DNA of 64,000 nt, from NCBI RefSeq assembly GCF_900112495.1, contig NZ_FOMA01000001.1:124001-188000 (forward strand), in the 5' to 3' direction. The translations under genes and the position numbers were made by a program. The stretch is from Bacillus sp. OV322 (lineage in GTDB: Bacteria > Bacillota > Bacilli > Bacillales > DSM-1321). Every line of letters starts with the position of its first letter. The stretch's first letter is position 1. Positions 1 through 7,994 of this stretch are shown piece by piece. Below the pieces are notes generated by a model, which worked only from the letters and a program-made list of their open reading frames with translations, did no database searches and was not told the origin of the DNA.

Positions 1-1
1 T

Positions 2-244
2 AAAGAACCATATCTCAAACTGGGAAAGAAAAAACTTCCTTTTAAAGAGAAATACACCGGTGATTTTACTCTAAAAGAAATAACAGGACGGACAAAGGTT
101 CCCAAGGATTCGCTTTTTGTGCTTGGGGATAATCGGCCAATCAGCAATGATAGCCGGATCTTCGGCTTTATTCCCCAGAAGGCTGTAATTGGAAAGGTGA
201 AATTGCAGGTGTGGCCATTAAGCGAAATAGGAATCCCGAAATAA
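2..244 (+). CDS. Signal peptidase I, C-terminal fragment (cut by window edge)
   Basis: This is the last 80 codons of a type I (Sip/LepB) signal peptidase, the membrane protease that removes signal peptides from secreted preproteins outside the cytoplasmic membrane. The visible part has the conserved box E region GDNRPISNDSRIFG, typical of the Gram-positive Sip family, followed by the usual C-terminal segment ending in IGIPK. The N-terminal membrane anchor and the catalytic Ser and Lys lie upstream of the window, so activity cannot be judged. Which Sip paralogue this is cannot be told from the fragment. Confidence 0.9.
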   Translation, partial: KEPYLKLGKKKLPFKEKYTGDFTLKEITGRTKVPKDSLFVLGDNRPISNDSRIFGFIPQKAVIGKVKLQVWPLSEIGIPK

Positions 245-319
245 TACTCTTGTACTTGATCTCCTGCAGGGAAAAAGGCAGAGCTAAGGAGTATAATGGA
301 TATAGAAGGGGTGATTAGT

Positions 320-784
320 ATGCTAGTAAATGAAATTATGATTAAAAATGTGTTTACGGCACATCCTGAACAAACCATTAAAGAGTTGTTAACTATCATG
401 ATTGAAAATAAAATCGGGGGAGTTCCTGTAATAGATGAAAACGGGAAACTTCTTGGAATGATCAGTGATGGCGATATCCTAAGGCATATCTCTCCCAGGA
501 AACAGACCATACATGATTACTTCCTGCACATCACCGTCATTCCTGATGTAACCTTGAGCACGGCTGTAAAAACCAGCTTGCAGCAGCCTGTCTCCCGGCT
601 TTTAAAAAACAGAAAAATTGTCACGCTCTCACAGGAGGACGACCTGAGCGAAGCTGTATCCCTGATATCAAAGCACCATTTCAAGAAGATACCTGTCGTT
701 GACACCGAAAACAGGGTGGTCGGGGTCGTAAGCCGGGGAGATGCCATACGTATGATTTATAAAGATATTATTGAAAAAATATAG
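320..784 (+). CDS. CBS-domain pair protein
   Basis: This 154-residue cytoplasmic protein is made of two CBS motifs, roughly residues 1-60 (MIKNVFTAHPEQTIKELL...GGVPVIDENGKLLGMISDGD) and 90-150 (KKIPVVDTENRVVGVVSRGD). Stand-alone CBS pairs usually bind adenine nucleotides and act as energy or ligand sensors, but the target here is unknown. An in-frame ATG lies 24 bases upstream at 296 with its own AAGGAG. I prefer 320 because GAAGGGGTG sits at good spacing and the family normally begins directly with the MLVNEIM-type segment. The gene stands alone and is followed by a hairpin terminator. Confidence 0.85.
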   Translation: MLVNEIMIKNVFTAHPEQTIKELLTIMIENKIGGVPVIDENGKLLGMISDGDILRHISPRKQTIHDYFLHITVIPDVTLSTAVKTSLQQPVSRLLKNRKIVTLSQEDDLSEAVSLISKHHFKKIPVVDTENRVVGVVSRGDAIRMIYKDIIEKI

Positions 785-789
785 ATGAT

Positions 790-823
790 GGCCAAGACAG
801 CTTTTTCAGTGTCTTGGCTGTTT
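790..823 (+). terminator. Rho-independent terminator after CBS gene
   Basis: The inverted repeat GCCAAGACA / TGTCTTGGC with a 10-base loop is followed by a T-rich stretch just after the CBS-protein stop codon. Confidence 0.75.
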
Positions 824-838
824 CTCGTTCTGTTTTTG

Positions 839-1067
839 AAAGGCTGTTTTCGTAAACTTTGCTGCTACGGAACAAGGGGGTGATTTCCGCTCCAGGATGC
901 TCGCTTTCCGTGGGGCGGGCGGTGAACCTCTAAAGCAAAGCTGGCGGGGTCTCATCTTCCCGCTAATCCCACAGGATCTCGCACCTTACACTCCAATCCC
1001 CGGCTTAACAACGGGATCGCTTCACAGAACATGTAAAAAACAACAATCTTTAAGAAAAGAGCCTTTT
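839..1067 (+). repeat. Dispersed repeat family A, copy 1
   Basis: This full-length copy of about 230 bp begins AAAGGCTGTTTTCGTAAAC and ends in AAGAAAAGAGCCTTT, so the ends form a short inverted repeat (AAAGGCT/AGCCTTT). The GC-rich centre resembles the copies at 49109 and 53619 on this strand and, inverted, those at 15637, 33698, 33926, 47769 and 59135. Open reading frames within it are repeat artefacts. Confidence 0.85.
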
Positions 1068-1119
1068 GTAGAAAACAAAAATAGCACTTAATACCGCAGC
1101 AGAGCAGGAATTATCATAG

Positions 1120-1473
1120 TTATGGGGCAGCGGAATGGGAAACGGGCAAAGACTCCGAAAGAAAGACAATCTTTCCAAAGCAGTGTTTAAGCTGTTCCCA
1201 TTTTTCCGGATAAAGATCAGCAAATCGTTCAATGACAGAGTAAGAGTAGATAACGAGAATATCCAGGCTGTTTAGGCCAGACTTTTGGAGATCATAAAGC
1301 AGCGCATGAGGAATCGTGTAATAGCTATAAACCTGGTAAGGATTCAATTTAATTTCTTTGATGCGATATTCCTTGAGATAAGCAGCAGTAAGTATTTTTT
1401 GTATTTCGAAGAATTCTTCTTTTGTTGCTGTACTGTGAGAGCAGTTTGGGTTAATTAGTGAAAGGCCCCGCAT
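1120..1473 (-). CDS. Conserved-looking hypothetical protein
   Basis: This 117-residue protein has no recognised domain. It begins MRGLSLINPNCSHSTATKEEF, has an AGGTG ribosome-binding site five bases before the ATG, and shows a balanced globular composition with an aromatic middle (NPYQVYSYYTIPHALLYDL). No signal peptide or membrane segment is visible. The proper ribosome-binding site and protein-like composition favour a real gene, but I do not recognise the family and assign no function. It lies alone between a family A repeat and the bmrC promoter, on the opposite strand. Confidence 0.5.
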   Translation of the reverse strand: MRGLSLINPNCSHSTATKEEFFEIQKILTAAYLKEYRIKEIKLNPYQVYSYYTIPHALLYDLQKSGLNSLDILVIYSYSVIERFADLYPEKWEQLKHCFGKIVFLSESLPVSHSAAP

Positions 1474-1654
1474 AGTTCACCTGGTTTCCATTTTTAACTT
1501 CATCTTCGGCAAAAATTATTCGATATATACCAGCTTAATTTCAAGTGGAATGAATAGCTGGATGCAACATAAATTAGATTGTGTACGTTCAGCTTTTTCA
1601 TGCACAGTTAGGGGTTCCTGTGTTTCGAATAATTTGAATAGTGTAAAAATGTAA

Positions 1655-1683
1655 TTGACAATAACTTCTAATTGGGGTAATCT
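1655..1683 (+). promoter_or_regulatory. Sigma-A promoter for the bmrCD leader
   Basis: A perfect TTGACA (-35, 1655-1660) is followed after exactly 17 bases by TAATCT (-10, 1678-1683). It lies about 40 bases before the leader ORF and about 520 bases before bmrC. Such a strong promoter this far upstream implies a long, regulated leader transcript. Confidence 0.8.
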
Positions 1684-1720
1684 TACAAATATCTTGAAAT
1701 TTAAAAGGGAGGCGAACGTT

Positions 1721-1801
1721 ATGATTTTAGCAGATGTGAAAGATAACATTCTACAGTCCAAACATCAAATTCATACCGCAGCCTTGCAGCATTCAGCCTG
1801 A
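1721..1801 (+). CDS. 26-codon leader peptide upstream of bmrCD
   Basis: This short ORF (MILADVKDNILQSKHQIHTA, then LQHSA) has a strong GGGAGG ribosome-binding site seven bases before its ATG and follows the strong promoter at 1655-1683. In B. subtilis the bmrCD exporter genes are preceded by bmrB, a leader peptide whose translation controls a terminator by ribosome-mediated attenuation. The position and the hairpins that follow suggest the same role here, although this ORF is shorter than B. subtilis bmrB (54 codons as I recall it) and I cannot claim sequence homology. The function is inferred from context. Confidence 0.6.
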   Translation: MILADVKDNILQSKHQIHTAALQHSA

Positions 1802-1826
1802 GTAAAGCCAGGGGAAGCTTAATTAC

Positions 1827-1946
1827 CGCTTGAGTTTCAAGCGCAGGCTGCGTTTTGATGCAGCATGCGCTTTATATATGGGTTCATCTCAGTTAATGGG
1901 GTGGAAAACATAAAAAGCCTCCGCATGTTAGCGGAGGCTTTTTATG
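1827..1946 (+). promoter_or_regulatory. Candidate transcription attenuator of bmrCD
   Basis: Three structures follow the leader ORF. First is a 7-bp hairpin CGCTTGA/TCAAGCG (1827-1843). Second is a longer hairpin AAGCGCA-G-GCTGC / GCAGC-A-TGCGCTT (1839-1872), which shares bases 1839-1843 with the first, so only one can form. Third is an intrinsic terminator, AAAAAGCCTCCGC / GCGGAGGCTTTTT (1909-1946). GGAGGC in the leader ribosome-binding site (1708-1713) could also pair with GCCTCC (1917-1922) of the terminator. This layout is expected of an attenuator that is read through when ribosomes stall on the leader. The mechanism is inferred, by analogy with B. subtilis bmrB. Confidence 0.6.
1909..1946 (+). 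terminator. Intrinsic terminator in bmrCD leader
   Basis: A perfect stem (CATAAAAAGCCTCCGC against its complement) with loop ATGTTA ends in a T run. It is symmetrical, so it could work on both strands. It lies between the leader ORF and bmrC, 257 bases before the bmrC start, and would abort bmrCD transcription unless prevented. Confidence 0.85.
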
Positions 1947-2108
1947 TTTTGGTGAAGCTTCATGCTAAATGGAGAGGAAAGTGAGCTCCTGACATGGCAA
2001 CCCTCAGAACCTTATGTGAATAAAAACTTTTCAAGATGCAGCAGCTTCAGGGAATTAGGATGCATCATCATCCTTTCCAAATAATCAAAAGCAATGGAGG
2101 AATGAACG

Positions 2109-2168
2109 ATGAAAAAGTTAAACACTGACAGGATGTTTCTAAATTTTACAGAACCAGAGAGCGGCTAG
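2109..2168 (+). CDS. Possible second small ORF in the bmrCD leader
   Basis: A 19-codon ORF (MKKLNTDRMFLNFTEPESG) has GGAGG nine bases upstream and ends 34 bases before the bmrC start. It lies downstream of the attenuator terminator, so it would be translated only on read-through transcripts. It may be translationally coupled to bmrC or may be chance. An overlapping ATG at 2102 in another frame gives only eight codons. Confidence 0.3.
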   Translation: MKKLNTDRMFLNFTEPESG

Positions 2169-2202
2169 TGATAATGAAATGTTGACTTAAGGAGGAGAAA
2201 CC

Positions 2203-3954
2203 ATGTTTTCGATATTTAAAAAGCTATCATGGTTCTTTAAAGAACAATGGAAGCGCTATTTGTTTGCAATCATTTGTTTATGCATCGTAAATATCCTGGA
2301 AGTCATTCCGCCCAAGCTGGTGGGAATGGCAATCGATGATATCAATACAGGAACACTTACGAAAGAAAGTGTTGTTAAATATGCAGTCTATTTGGCTGCA
2401 GTAGGGATTTCCACCTACACATTCGGCTATTTATGGAGTTACCAGCTCTTTGGAGGGGCATTTTTAGTAGAGAGAAAAATGAGGTCCAGCTATATGGGGC
2501 ACTTGCTGAAGATGACACCCTCTTTCTTTGAAAAAAATAAAACCGGCGATTTGATGGCCCGGGCAACTAATGATTTAAAGGCTATTTCAAACACCGCAGG
2601 ATTCGGAATCCTGACACTTGCCGATTCCATCCTGTATACATGCACAATTCTGCTGATGATGGGAACGACCATAAGCTGGACGCTTACGATAACAGCTATT
2701 CTTCCTTTGCCAGTCATGGCAGTCATGATGCAGGTATACGGAAAGAAAATCCATAAGCGGTTTACTGAGGCACAAGATGCTTTCGGCGAACTGAATGATA
2801 AAGTTCTTGAATCAGTTTCCGGCGTCAGGGTCATAAGGGCTTACGTGCAGGAACGGCAGGATGAAACAAACTTCGATAGGATGACAGAAGATGTATATAA
2901 GAAAAACATTGAAGTTGCAAAAATAGATGCGCTATTCGATCCCACTATCAGCATCCTGATCGGAATCAGCTATTTAATTGGTTTAGGATATGGAGCTTAT
3001 CTTGTTTTCCATCAGGTTATTTCGCTCGGAAGCCTGGTATCATTCAATGTTTATCTTGGAATGCTGATATGGCCTATGATTGCCATGGGAGAGCTTATCA
3101 ATGTCCTGCAGAGGGGAAATGCTTCTCTTGACCGTGTACAGGAAACTCTTTCATATGAACAGGATGTCAAAAATGCTCCTGTAACAGAACATATTATTCA
3201 GCCAGAAGATATAGTTTTTGATTCTGTGAACTTCACCTATCCATCCTCTAAAGTGCCAAATCTAAAGGATATAACAGTAACGATTAAGCGTGGAGAGACT
3301 CTTGGTGTGGTCGGGAAAACAGGAAGCGGAAAGACCACTTTTGTTAAACAGCTCCTGCGTGAGTATCCTCTTGGCTCAGGCATTATTTCTGTAGCCGGCG
3401 TAGAAGCGGGCAGGCTGCCGGTTGAGGAGATGAGGGATTGGGTTGGATATGTCCCTCAGGATCATTTCCTATTTTCAAGGACAGTCAGAGAAAATATTTA
3501 TTTCGGGAAGATTGAAGCAACAGATCAAGAATTGATGAAGGCAATCAGGCTAGCTGATTTTGAAAAAGATCTGGCCATGCTGCCAGATAAGCTTGAAACA
3601 CTTGTCGGTGAAAAAGGAGTGGCATTGTCAGGAGGGCAAAAACAGCGGATTTCCATCGCAAGGGCGCTCATCAAAGATCCTGAAATTCTGATATTGGATG
3701 ACTCTCTTTCTGCGGTGGATGCAAAAACAGAAACAAATATCATCAGCAATATCCAAAGAGAAAGAGCGGGAAAAACGACCATAATCACTACTCACCGTTT
3801 ATCAGGTGTTATGCATGCCAATCATATCATCGTACTGGATCAGGGGAAAATCATTGAAGAAGGAAACCATGATGAACTTTTGAACCGCCATGGATGGTAT
3901 TATGAACAATTTGAAAGGCAGCAAGTGGAAAATGGGCCGGAGGTGAGCGCATGA
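2203..3954 (+). CDS. bmrC: Heterodimeric multidrug ABC exporter subunit BmrC
   Basis: This 583-residue half-transporter has an N-terminal six-helix exporter domain (about 1-310) and a C-terminal ATPase. Walker A is GKTGSGKTT (371-379), the signature is LSGGQ (475-479), and Walker B is ILILDD ending at residue 500. The usual catalytic Glu is Asp500, so this subunit carries the degenerate ATP site, as known for BmrC of the B. subtilis BmrCD pair. With BmrD it should export drugs and dyes from the membrane. The length fits BmrC (about 585). AAGGAGGAG lies before the ATG. The stop overlaps the bmrD start (ATGA), so the two are translationally coupled. Expression is probably controlled by the leader attenuator. 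Confidence 0.92.
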   Translation: MFSIFKKLSWFFKEQWKRYLFAIICLCIVNILEVIPPKLVGMAIDDINTGTLTKESVVKYAVYLAAVGISTYTFGYLWSYQLFGGAFLVERKMRSSYMGHLLKMTPSFFEKNKTGDLMARATNDLKAISNTAGFGILTLADSILYTCTILLMMGTTISWTLTITAILPLPVMAVMMQVYGKKIHKRFTEAQDAFGELNDKVLESVSGVRVIRAYVQERQDETNFDRMTEDVYKKNIEVAKIDALFDPTISILIGISYLIGLGYGAYLVFHQVISLGSLVSFNVYLGMLIWPMIAMGELINVLQRGNASLDRVQETLSYEQDVKNAPVTEHIIQPEDIVFDSVNFTYPSSKVPNLKDITVTIKRGETLGVVGKTGSGKTTFVKQLLREYPLGSGIISVAGVEAGRLPVEEMRDWVGYVPQDHFLFSRTVRENIYFGKIEATDQELMKAIRLADFEKDLAMLPDKLETLVGEKGVALSGGQKQRISIARALIKDPEILILDDSLSAVDAKTETNIISNIQRERAGKTTIITTHRLSGVMHANHIIVLDQGKIIEEGNHDELLNRHGWYYEQFERQQVENGPEVSA

Positions 3955-5969
3955 AAATCGTTAAAAAACTAAGCCAATATGCGTGGATGTATAAAAAGTT
4001 AATTATCGCGGCCCTAATCATGCTTTCTATTTCAGTAGCTGCAGATCTGACTGGCCCATTTGTGGCCAAAAATATAATTGACTCCCATATACTAGGAATA
4101 CAATCTAAATGGCATCAAACGTCAAAGGGGAAGGATGCAGTATACTACCAGGGATCATGGTATAAAAGAGAAAGCTATTTTGCCAGACACGAGGAGAAGG
4201 GAAAAGAAGTGCGGATCATCCAGGCTGGAAATCATTTTGTTTTCACCGGTCAGCGCGTCCCGTTTGAAGGAAGCAAGAAATTAAAAAACAATACACTGCT
4301 AGTTGAAAATAAAGGGAAAAAGGAACAGTACACGGTAAAAGTTCTGACGACTAAAGAGCTGCTGAAGTTTTACCAGCCTGAAACGCCAAAAATCCTTAAA
4401 TTGGTCTTTTTGTATTTTGGGCTTGTTATCTTATCAGCCATTTTTCAGTACGGACAGAGCTTTACCCTTCAGAAATCTGCCCACCGCATCATTCAGAGAA
4501 TGCGCAATGATGCTTTTACACATATATCAAAGCTGCCTATCAAATACTTCGATAATCTTCCTGCCGGTAAGGTTGTATCACGCATAACCAATGATACAGA
4601 AGCGATACGCGACTTATATGTACAGGTGCTGGCTAATTTCTTTTCCAGCTCCATCAACATCATTGGGGTCGTAATTGCCCTGTATATTCTGTATCCTAAA
4701 ATCGCGCTGCTTTCGCTCGCGCTGATTCCAATCTTAGTGCTATGGACCATTGTCTATCGCAAGTTCGCATCAGGGTACAATCAGATTATCCGGGCGAGAA
4801 TCAGTGACATTAACGGAATCATTAACGAGTCGATTCAGGGGATGAATGTGATACAGGCTTTCAGGCGTGAAAAAGATACAAAGGAAAGATTTGAAAAGCT
4901 GAATCAGGAGCATTTTTCCTATCAGAATAAAATATTAAACCTAAACAGCCTTACAAGCCATAACTTAATCGGTGTTCTTAAAAATACGGCTTTTGTATCG
5001 TTCATCTGGTATTTCGGAAATATGTCACTTACAGCATCCTCTGTAATCTCTCTCGGAATGCTGTACGCCATTGTTGACTTCATCAGCAGGCTGCTGCAGC
5101 CTGTCCAGGGTATTGTCAATCAATTTGCAAACCTGGAGCAGGCGCTGGTCGCCGGGGAGCGTGTTTTCAGTTTGCTCGATGAGCCTGGCGCAGATGTCAG
5201 TGATAAGGAAATTCCACGATATAATGGAAACGTAGAGTTCAAATCAGTTTCCTTTGGCTACAAGGAAGATGAGTATGTTCTGAAGGATCTTACCTTCACA
5301 GCCAGACAGGGAGAGACGGTGGCCCTTGTCGGCCATACAGGATCCGGGAAAAGTTCAATCATGAATCTCCTTTTCCGATTTTATGATTCAAATAAAGGAG
5401 AAATTTTGATTGATGGCATGAATATTACAGAAATTCCCCATCAGACACTGAGAAAGCATATGGGGATTGTACTTCAGGATCCTTACTTATTTTCCGGGAC
5501 CATTGCCTCTAACATCAGCCTGAACAGCAGTAGCATCACCAGGGAAATGATTGAGAAAGCATTGAAAGATGTCGGCGGGGACCGGGTCTTGAGCCATCTG
5601 GAAGAAGGAATTGATGCACCGGTAATTGAAAAGGGGAGCACCCTCTCATCCGGCCAAAGACAGCTCATTTCTTTTGCAAGGGCGCTTGCCTTTAACCCGG
5701 CGATTTTAATCCTGGATGAAGCGACCTCAAGCATTGATACTGAAACAGAGGCAATCATTCAACAAGCAATGGATGTTCTTAAGAAAGGAAGAACCACCTT
5801 CATTATCGCCCACCGCCTTTCTACAATCAAAAATGCCGACCAGATTCTTGTACTGGATAAAGGAACGATTGCTGAAAAAGGAAGGCATGAGGAGTTAATG
5901 CGCTTAAAAGGAAAATACTATCAAATGTATGAACTCCAGCAAGGACAGCAAAAGGGCATGGCAGTTTAA
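3951..5969 (+). CDS. bmrD: Heterodimeric multidrug ABC exporter subunit BmrD
   Basis: This 672-residue half-transporter pairs with BmrC. After the first membrane helix (about 15-38) it has an insert of roughly 100 residues (about 48-140, YYQGSWYKRESYF and so on). This corresponds to the extracellular domain peculiar to BmrD/YheH proteins. The ATPase domain has Walker A GHTGSGKSS, a degenerate signature LSSGQ instead of LSGGQ, and Walker B ILILDE with catalytic Glu590. In the dimer this gives one competent ATP site (BmrD Walker motifs with the BmrC signature) and one degenerate site. It overlaps bmrC by four bases and is followed by a clear terminator. Confidence 0.92.
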   Translation: MKIVKKLSQYAWMYKKLIIAALIMLSISVAADLTGPFVAKNIIDSHILGIQSKWHQTSKGKDAVYYQGSWYKRESYFARHEEKGKEVRIIQAGNHFVFTGQRVPFEGSKKLKNNTLLVENKGKKEQYTVKVLTTKELLKFYQPETPKILKLVFLYFGLVILSAIFQYGQSFTLQKSAHRIIQRMRNDAFTHISKLPIKYFDNLPAGKVVSRITNDTEAIRDLYVQVLANFFSSSINIIGVVIALYILYPKIALLSLALIPILVLWTIVYRKFASGYNQIIRARISDINGIINESIQGMNVIQAFRREKDTKERFEKLNQEHFSYQNKILNLNSLTSHNLIGVLKNTAFVSFIWYFGNMSLTASSVISLGMLYAIVDFISRLLQPVQGIVNQFANLEQALVAGERVFSLLDEPGADVSDKEIPRYNGNVEFKSVSFGYKEDEYVLKDLTFTARQGETVALVGHTGSGKSSIMNLLFRFYDSNKGEILIDGMNITEIPHQTLRKHMGIVLQDPYLFSGTIASNISLNSSSITREMIEKALKDVGGDRVLSHLEEGIDAPVIEKGSTLSSGQRQLISFARALAFNPAILILDEATSSIDTETEAIIQQAMDVLKKGRTTFIIAHRLSTIKNADQILVLDKGTIAEKGRHEELMRLKGKYYQMYELQQGQQKGMAV

Positions 5970-5995
5970 TAAAACTGCCGAAGCTCATTTCAAAG

Positions 5996-6032
5996 AAAAA
6001 GTCCTCTATTTTGAAAATGGAGGACTTTTTTT
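5996..6032 (+). terminator. Terminator of the bmrCD operon
   Basis: AAAAAGTCCTC pairs with GAGGACTTTTT across a 13-base loop and is followed by seven T residues, 27 bases after the bmrD stop. Confidence 0.85.
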
Positions 6033-6120
6033 GCTGGAATTTATTAATTTCTTCAATTTAGAAGGGATGGCGGGTGTTAAGGCAGAACAAGAATGTAAAA
6101 CAGTTTGTAGGAGGGAATAG

Positions 6121-6741
6121 ATGATACTGAGCAGAAATGAAACCTTTAAGGAATATATTTCTTTATATCCTGTCACATGCCTGATTGTTGCAGCAAATAC
6201 GCTGGTTATGATCTTTTCTCTAAGTGCTGATGGCGGATTAACTCAAAGGGGGGGAATCAGCCAATCTGCCTTTGTAGAGGGTGAGTATTATCGTTTAGTG
6301 ACGTATTCTTTCATACATAATGGCTTTTCACACTATTTTATGAATATGACGGCGACCATACTTTTGGCGCCGCCGATAGAAAGGATACTGGGCAAAGCAA
6401 GGTATTTTCTGCTGTTTGCCTTATCCGTTATACTATCAGGTCTGGCAATTGTCCTGCTGGCTTTTAACGTGAATTTAATGAACGCAGGTGAGTCAGGGTT
6501 CGGTTATGCCCTTTTGGGATATTATTTATATCTCATTTTGTTTGATAAAAGAAAAATAGATCCCGGTTCAGCTAAGGCAATCATGGTGCTGATTGCAGCT
6601 GGATGGATTACAACTTTTATATTTAGCAATATCAGTATTTTGGGGCATGCAGGCGGCTTTGTTTCTGGTTTTCTATTAGCGCCTGTTCTGCAATATACAC
6701 AGAAAAATGGAAAACACCCTTTTAAAAGGCTGTTTACGTAA
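6121..6741 (+). CDS. Rhomboid-family intramembrane serine protease
   Basis: This 206-residue polytopic membrane protein is predicted to cleave membrane-spanning substrates. The rhomboid catalytic dyad is visible: Ser125 in GESG (123-126) and His176 in LGHAGG. The conserved H-x-x-x-N element is HYFMN (71-75). About six hydrophobic segments fit a minimal rhomboid core. AGGAGGG precedes the ATG. Its last codons (FKRLFT, stop) lie inside a degenerate family A repeat starting near 6724, so the native C-terminus may have been replaced by the repeat. The substrate is unknown. Confidence 0.85.
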   Translation: MILSRNETFKEYISLYPVTCLIVAANTLVMIFSLSADGGLTQRGGISQSAFVEGEYYRLVTYSFIHNGFSHYFMNMTATILLAPPIERILGKARYFLLFALSVILSGLAIVLLAFNVNLMNAGESGFGYALLGYYLYLILFDKRKIDPGSAKAIMVLIAAGWITTFIFSNISILGHAGGFVSGFLLAPVLQYTQKNGKHPFKRLFT

Positions 6742-6790
6742 ACCTTCCTGCTGTGGAACAAGGTGGCGACTTCTGTTCAGGGATGGGGGG
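6724..6790 (+). repeat. Dispersed repeat family A, copy 2 (degenerate fragment)
   Basis: AAAGGCTGTTTACGTAAAC and GGAACAAGG match the left end of family A copies, after which similarity fades. It overlaps the 3' end of the rhomboid gene and supplies its stop codon. Confidence 0.6.
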
Positions 6791-6981
6791 CTGCATTAAG
6801 CTTTTTCTGCTGCACCTGCAGGTCTAGGGCCACCCTCCAATTCAGTATAATAACTGGATTTTTACCCAGAACACAGTTCTCGGTTGGAACCTATGTACCA
6901 ATTCTTTCACCGGACAGTTTATCATTGGTTGAATTATGTTAAAATGTAAAAAAATACATAATTCTGGAAGGCTGAATATCA

Positions 6982-7410
6982 TTGAAGATATGGAGATTAA
7001 GCGAAATAGCATCTGATATTAGTGACACAATACCGTATTACTTTTTATGTTTATCGTTCTCTAGTATCTCTTTTTCTGTTGCTATGATTATTTTAATTAG
7101 AGAACCATCTTGGCTGCGGCCAATGCCTATTGCTATTTATTCTTTTTATGTTTTTTTATCGTATTTGCTTTTTGCAGTGCCGCTGCAGGCTTTTTTCAAT
7201 AAACACCCCAAAAAGTTCAGCTTTTTGTACTTATTATTTTATATTCTTTTTTCTTTTATTGCCTTGTTCATAGTTTATATATTAATAAATTTAGACTTTA
7301 CTATGAATGTAGTAAAAATGGCAAAGTACTATGAATTCAGCCTTGCCGCAGCGGTTATTTATTGGATCTGGGACTCCGTTTTTTTACAAAAGAAAATTAA
7401 TGATTATTGA
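6982..7410 (+). CDS. Small four-helix membrane protein, unknown
   Basis: This 142-residue protein has four strongly hydrophobic segments (about 19-42, 49-72, 82-103 and 118-136) and no signal peptide or recognised motif. The start is TTG at 6982 with GGAAGG about ten bases upstream; no ATG is better placed. It is AT-rich compared with the neighbours. It has no operon partners, and its function is unknown. Confidence 0.6.
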   Translation: MKIWRLSEIASDISDTIPYYFLCLSFSSISFSVAMIILIREPSWLRPMPIAIYSFYVFLSYLLFAVPLQAFFNKHPKKFSFLYLLFYILFSFIALFIVYILINLDFTMNVVKMAKYYEFSLAAAVIYWIWDSVFLQKKINDY

Positions 7411-7994
7411 ATTATAGACAGCTCAATAACGCAGGGCTGTTTAGGCACTTTTTACTCCATTATATGTACATATTAAATGAAAGTAGTTCCCTTCAAATAC
7501 AGTACAACATCCTAGCTTCCATGGTACATTGGACAGCATTGCAGGAAGAGGACTGCACCTGCTAAATGAAATCATTAAAAGCCTATCAAAGGTTGTTCTA
7601 AAGACTGCTAAGGTAACCAGGGATTTTGAAAACTACTAAAACGAGAAAGAACAAAAAGAAAAAGGATTGAGTGTTTTCTCTATCCTTTTAAGTTATAAAA
7701 AAATAAAACTAATAGAGAAGACAATAAAAAAATGAAAAAAAGTAAATGAGTAATTTCCTATTCCCCTCTATATATTGAGTATGTAAACTAACGAATCGTT
7801 AATCCAGGTGGAATTAACGCTTTTTTTTGGATTATCAAAAAAAATACTGCCGTAAACAAGATTTAATTTCAAAATAAAACACTATTCGAAATCAAATGAG
7901 CAGTAATTTAGAAAGCGAACAAGCTTCACAAAAGAACAGTACAACATACTAATACTTTAGAGATAATTAAAGGATAAGGTGATGATCTTTTTAA
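7411..7994. other. AT-rich intergenic stretch with an orphan terminator
   Basis: I see no convincing gene in this 584-base stretch. It holds an isolated hairpin with a T run at 7797-7828 (CGTTAATCC / GGAATTAACG, one bulge, then eight T), not adjacent to any gene end. This may be the relic of a lost gene. Confidence 0.5.
7797..7828 (+). terminator. Orphan Rho-independent terminator
   Basis: The stem CGTTAA(T)CC / GGAATTAACG with loop AGGT is followed by TTTTTTTT. The nearest upstream stop codon is almost 400 bases away. Confidence 0.6.

Noticed and set aside
897..1091. Plus-strand ORF in repeat copy 1
   Set aside because: It is entirely within family A repeat sequence; frames differ between copies, so it is not a gene.
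1516..1761. 81-codon minus-strand ORF
   Set aside because: It lies opposite the bmrCD promoter and leader ORF, has no ribosome-binding site, and its composition follows from the leader sequence.
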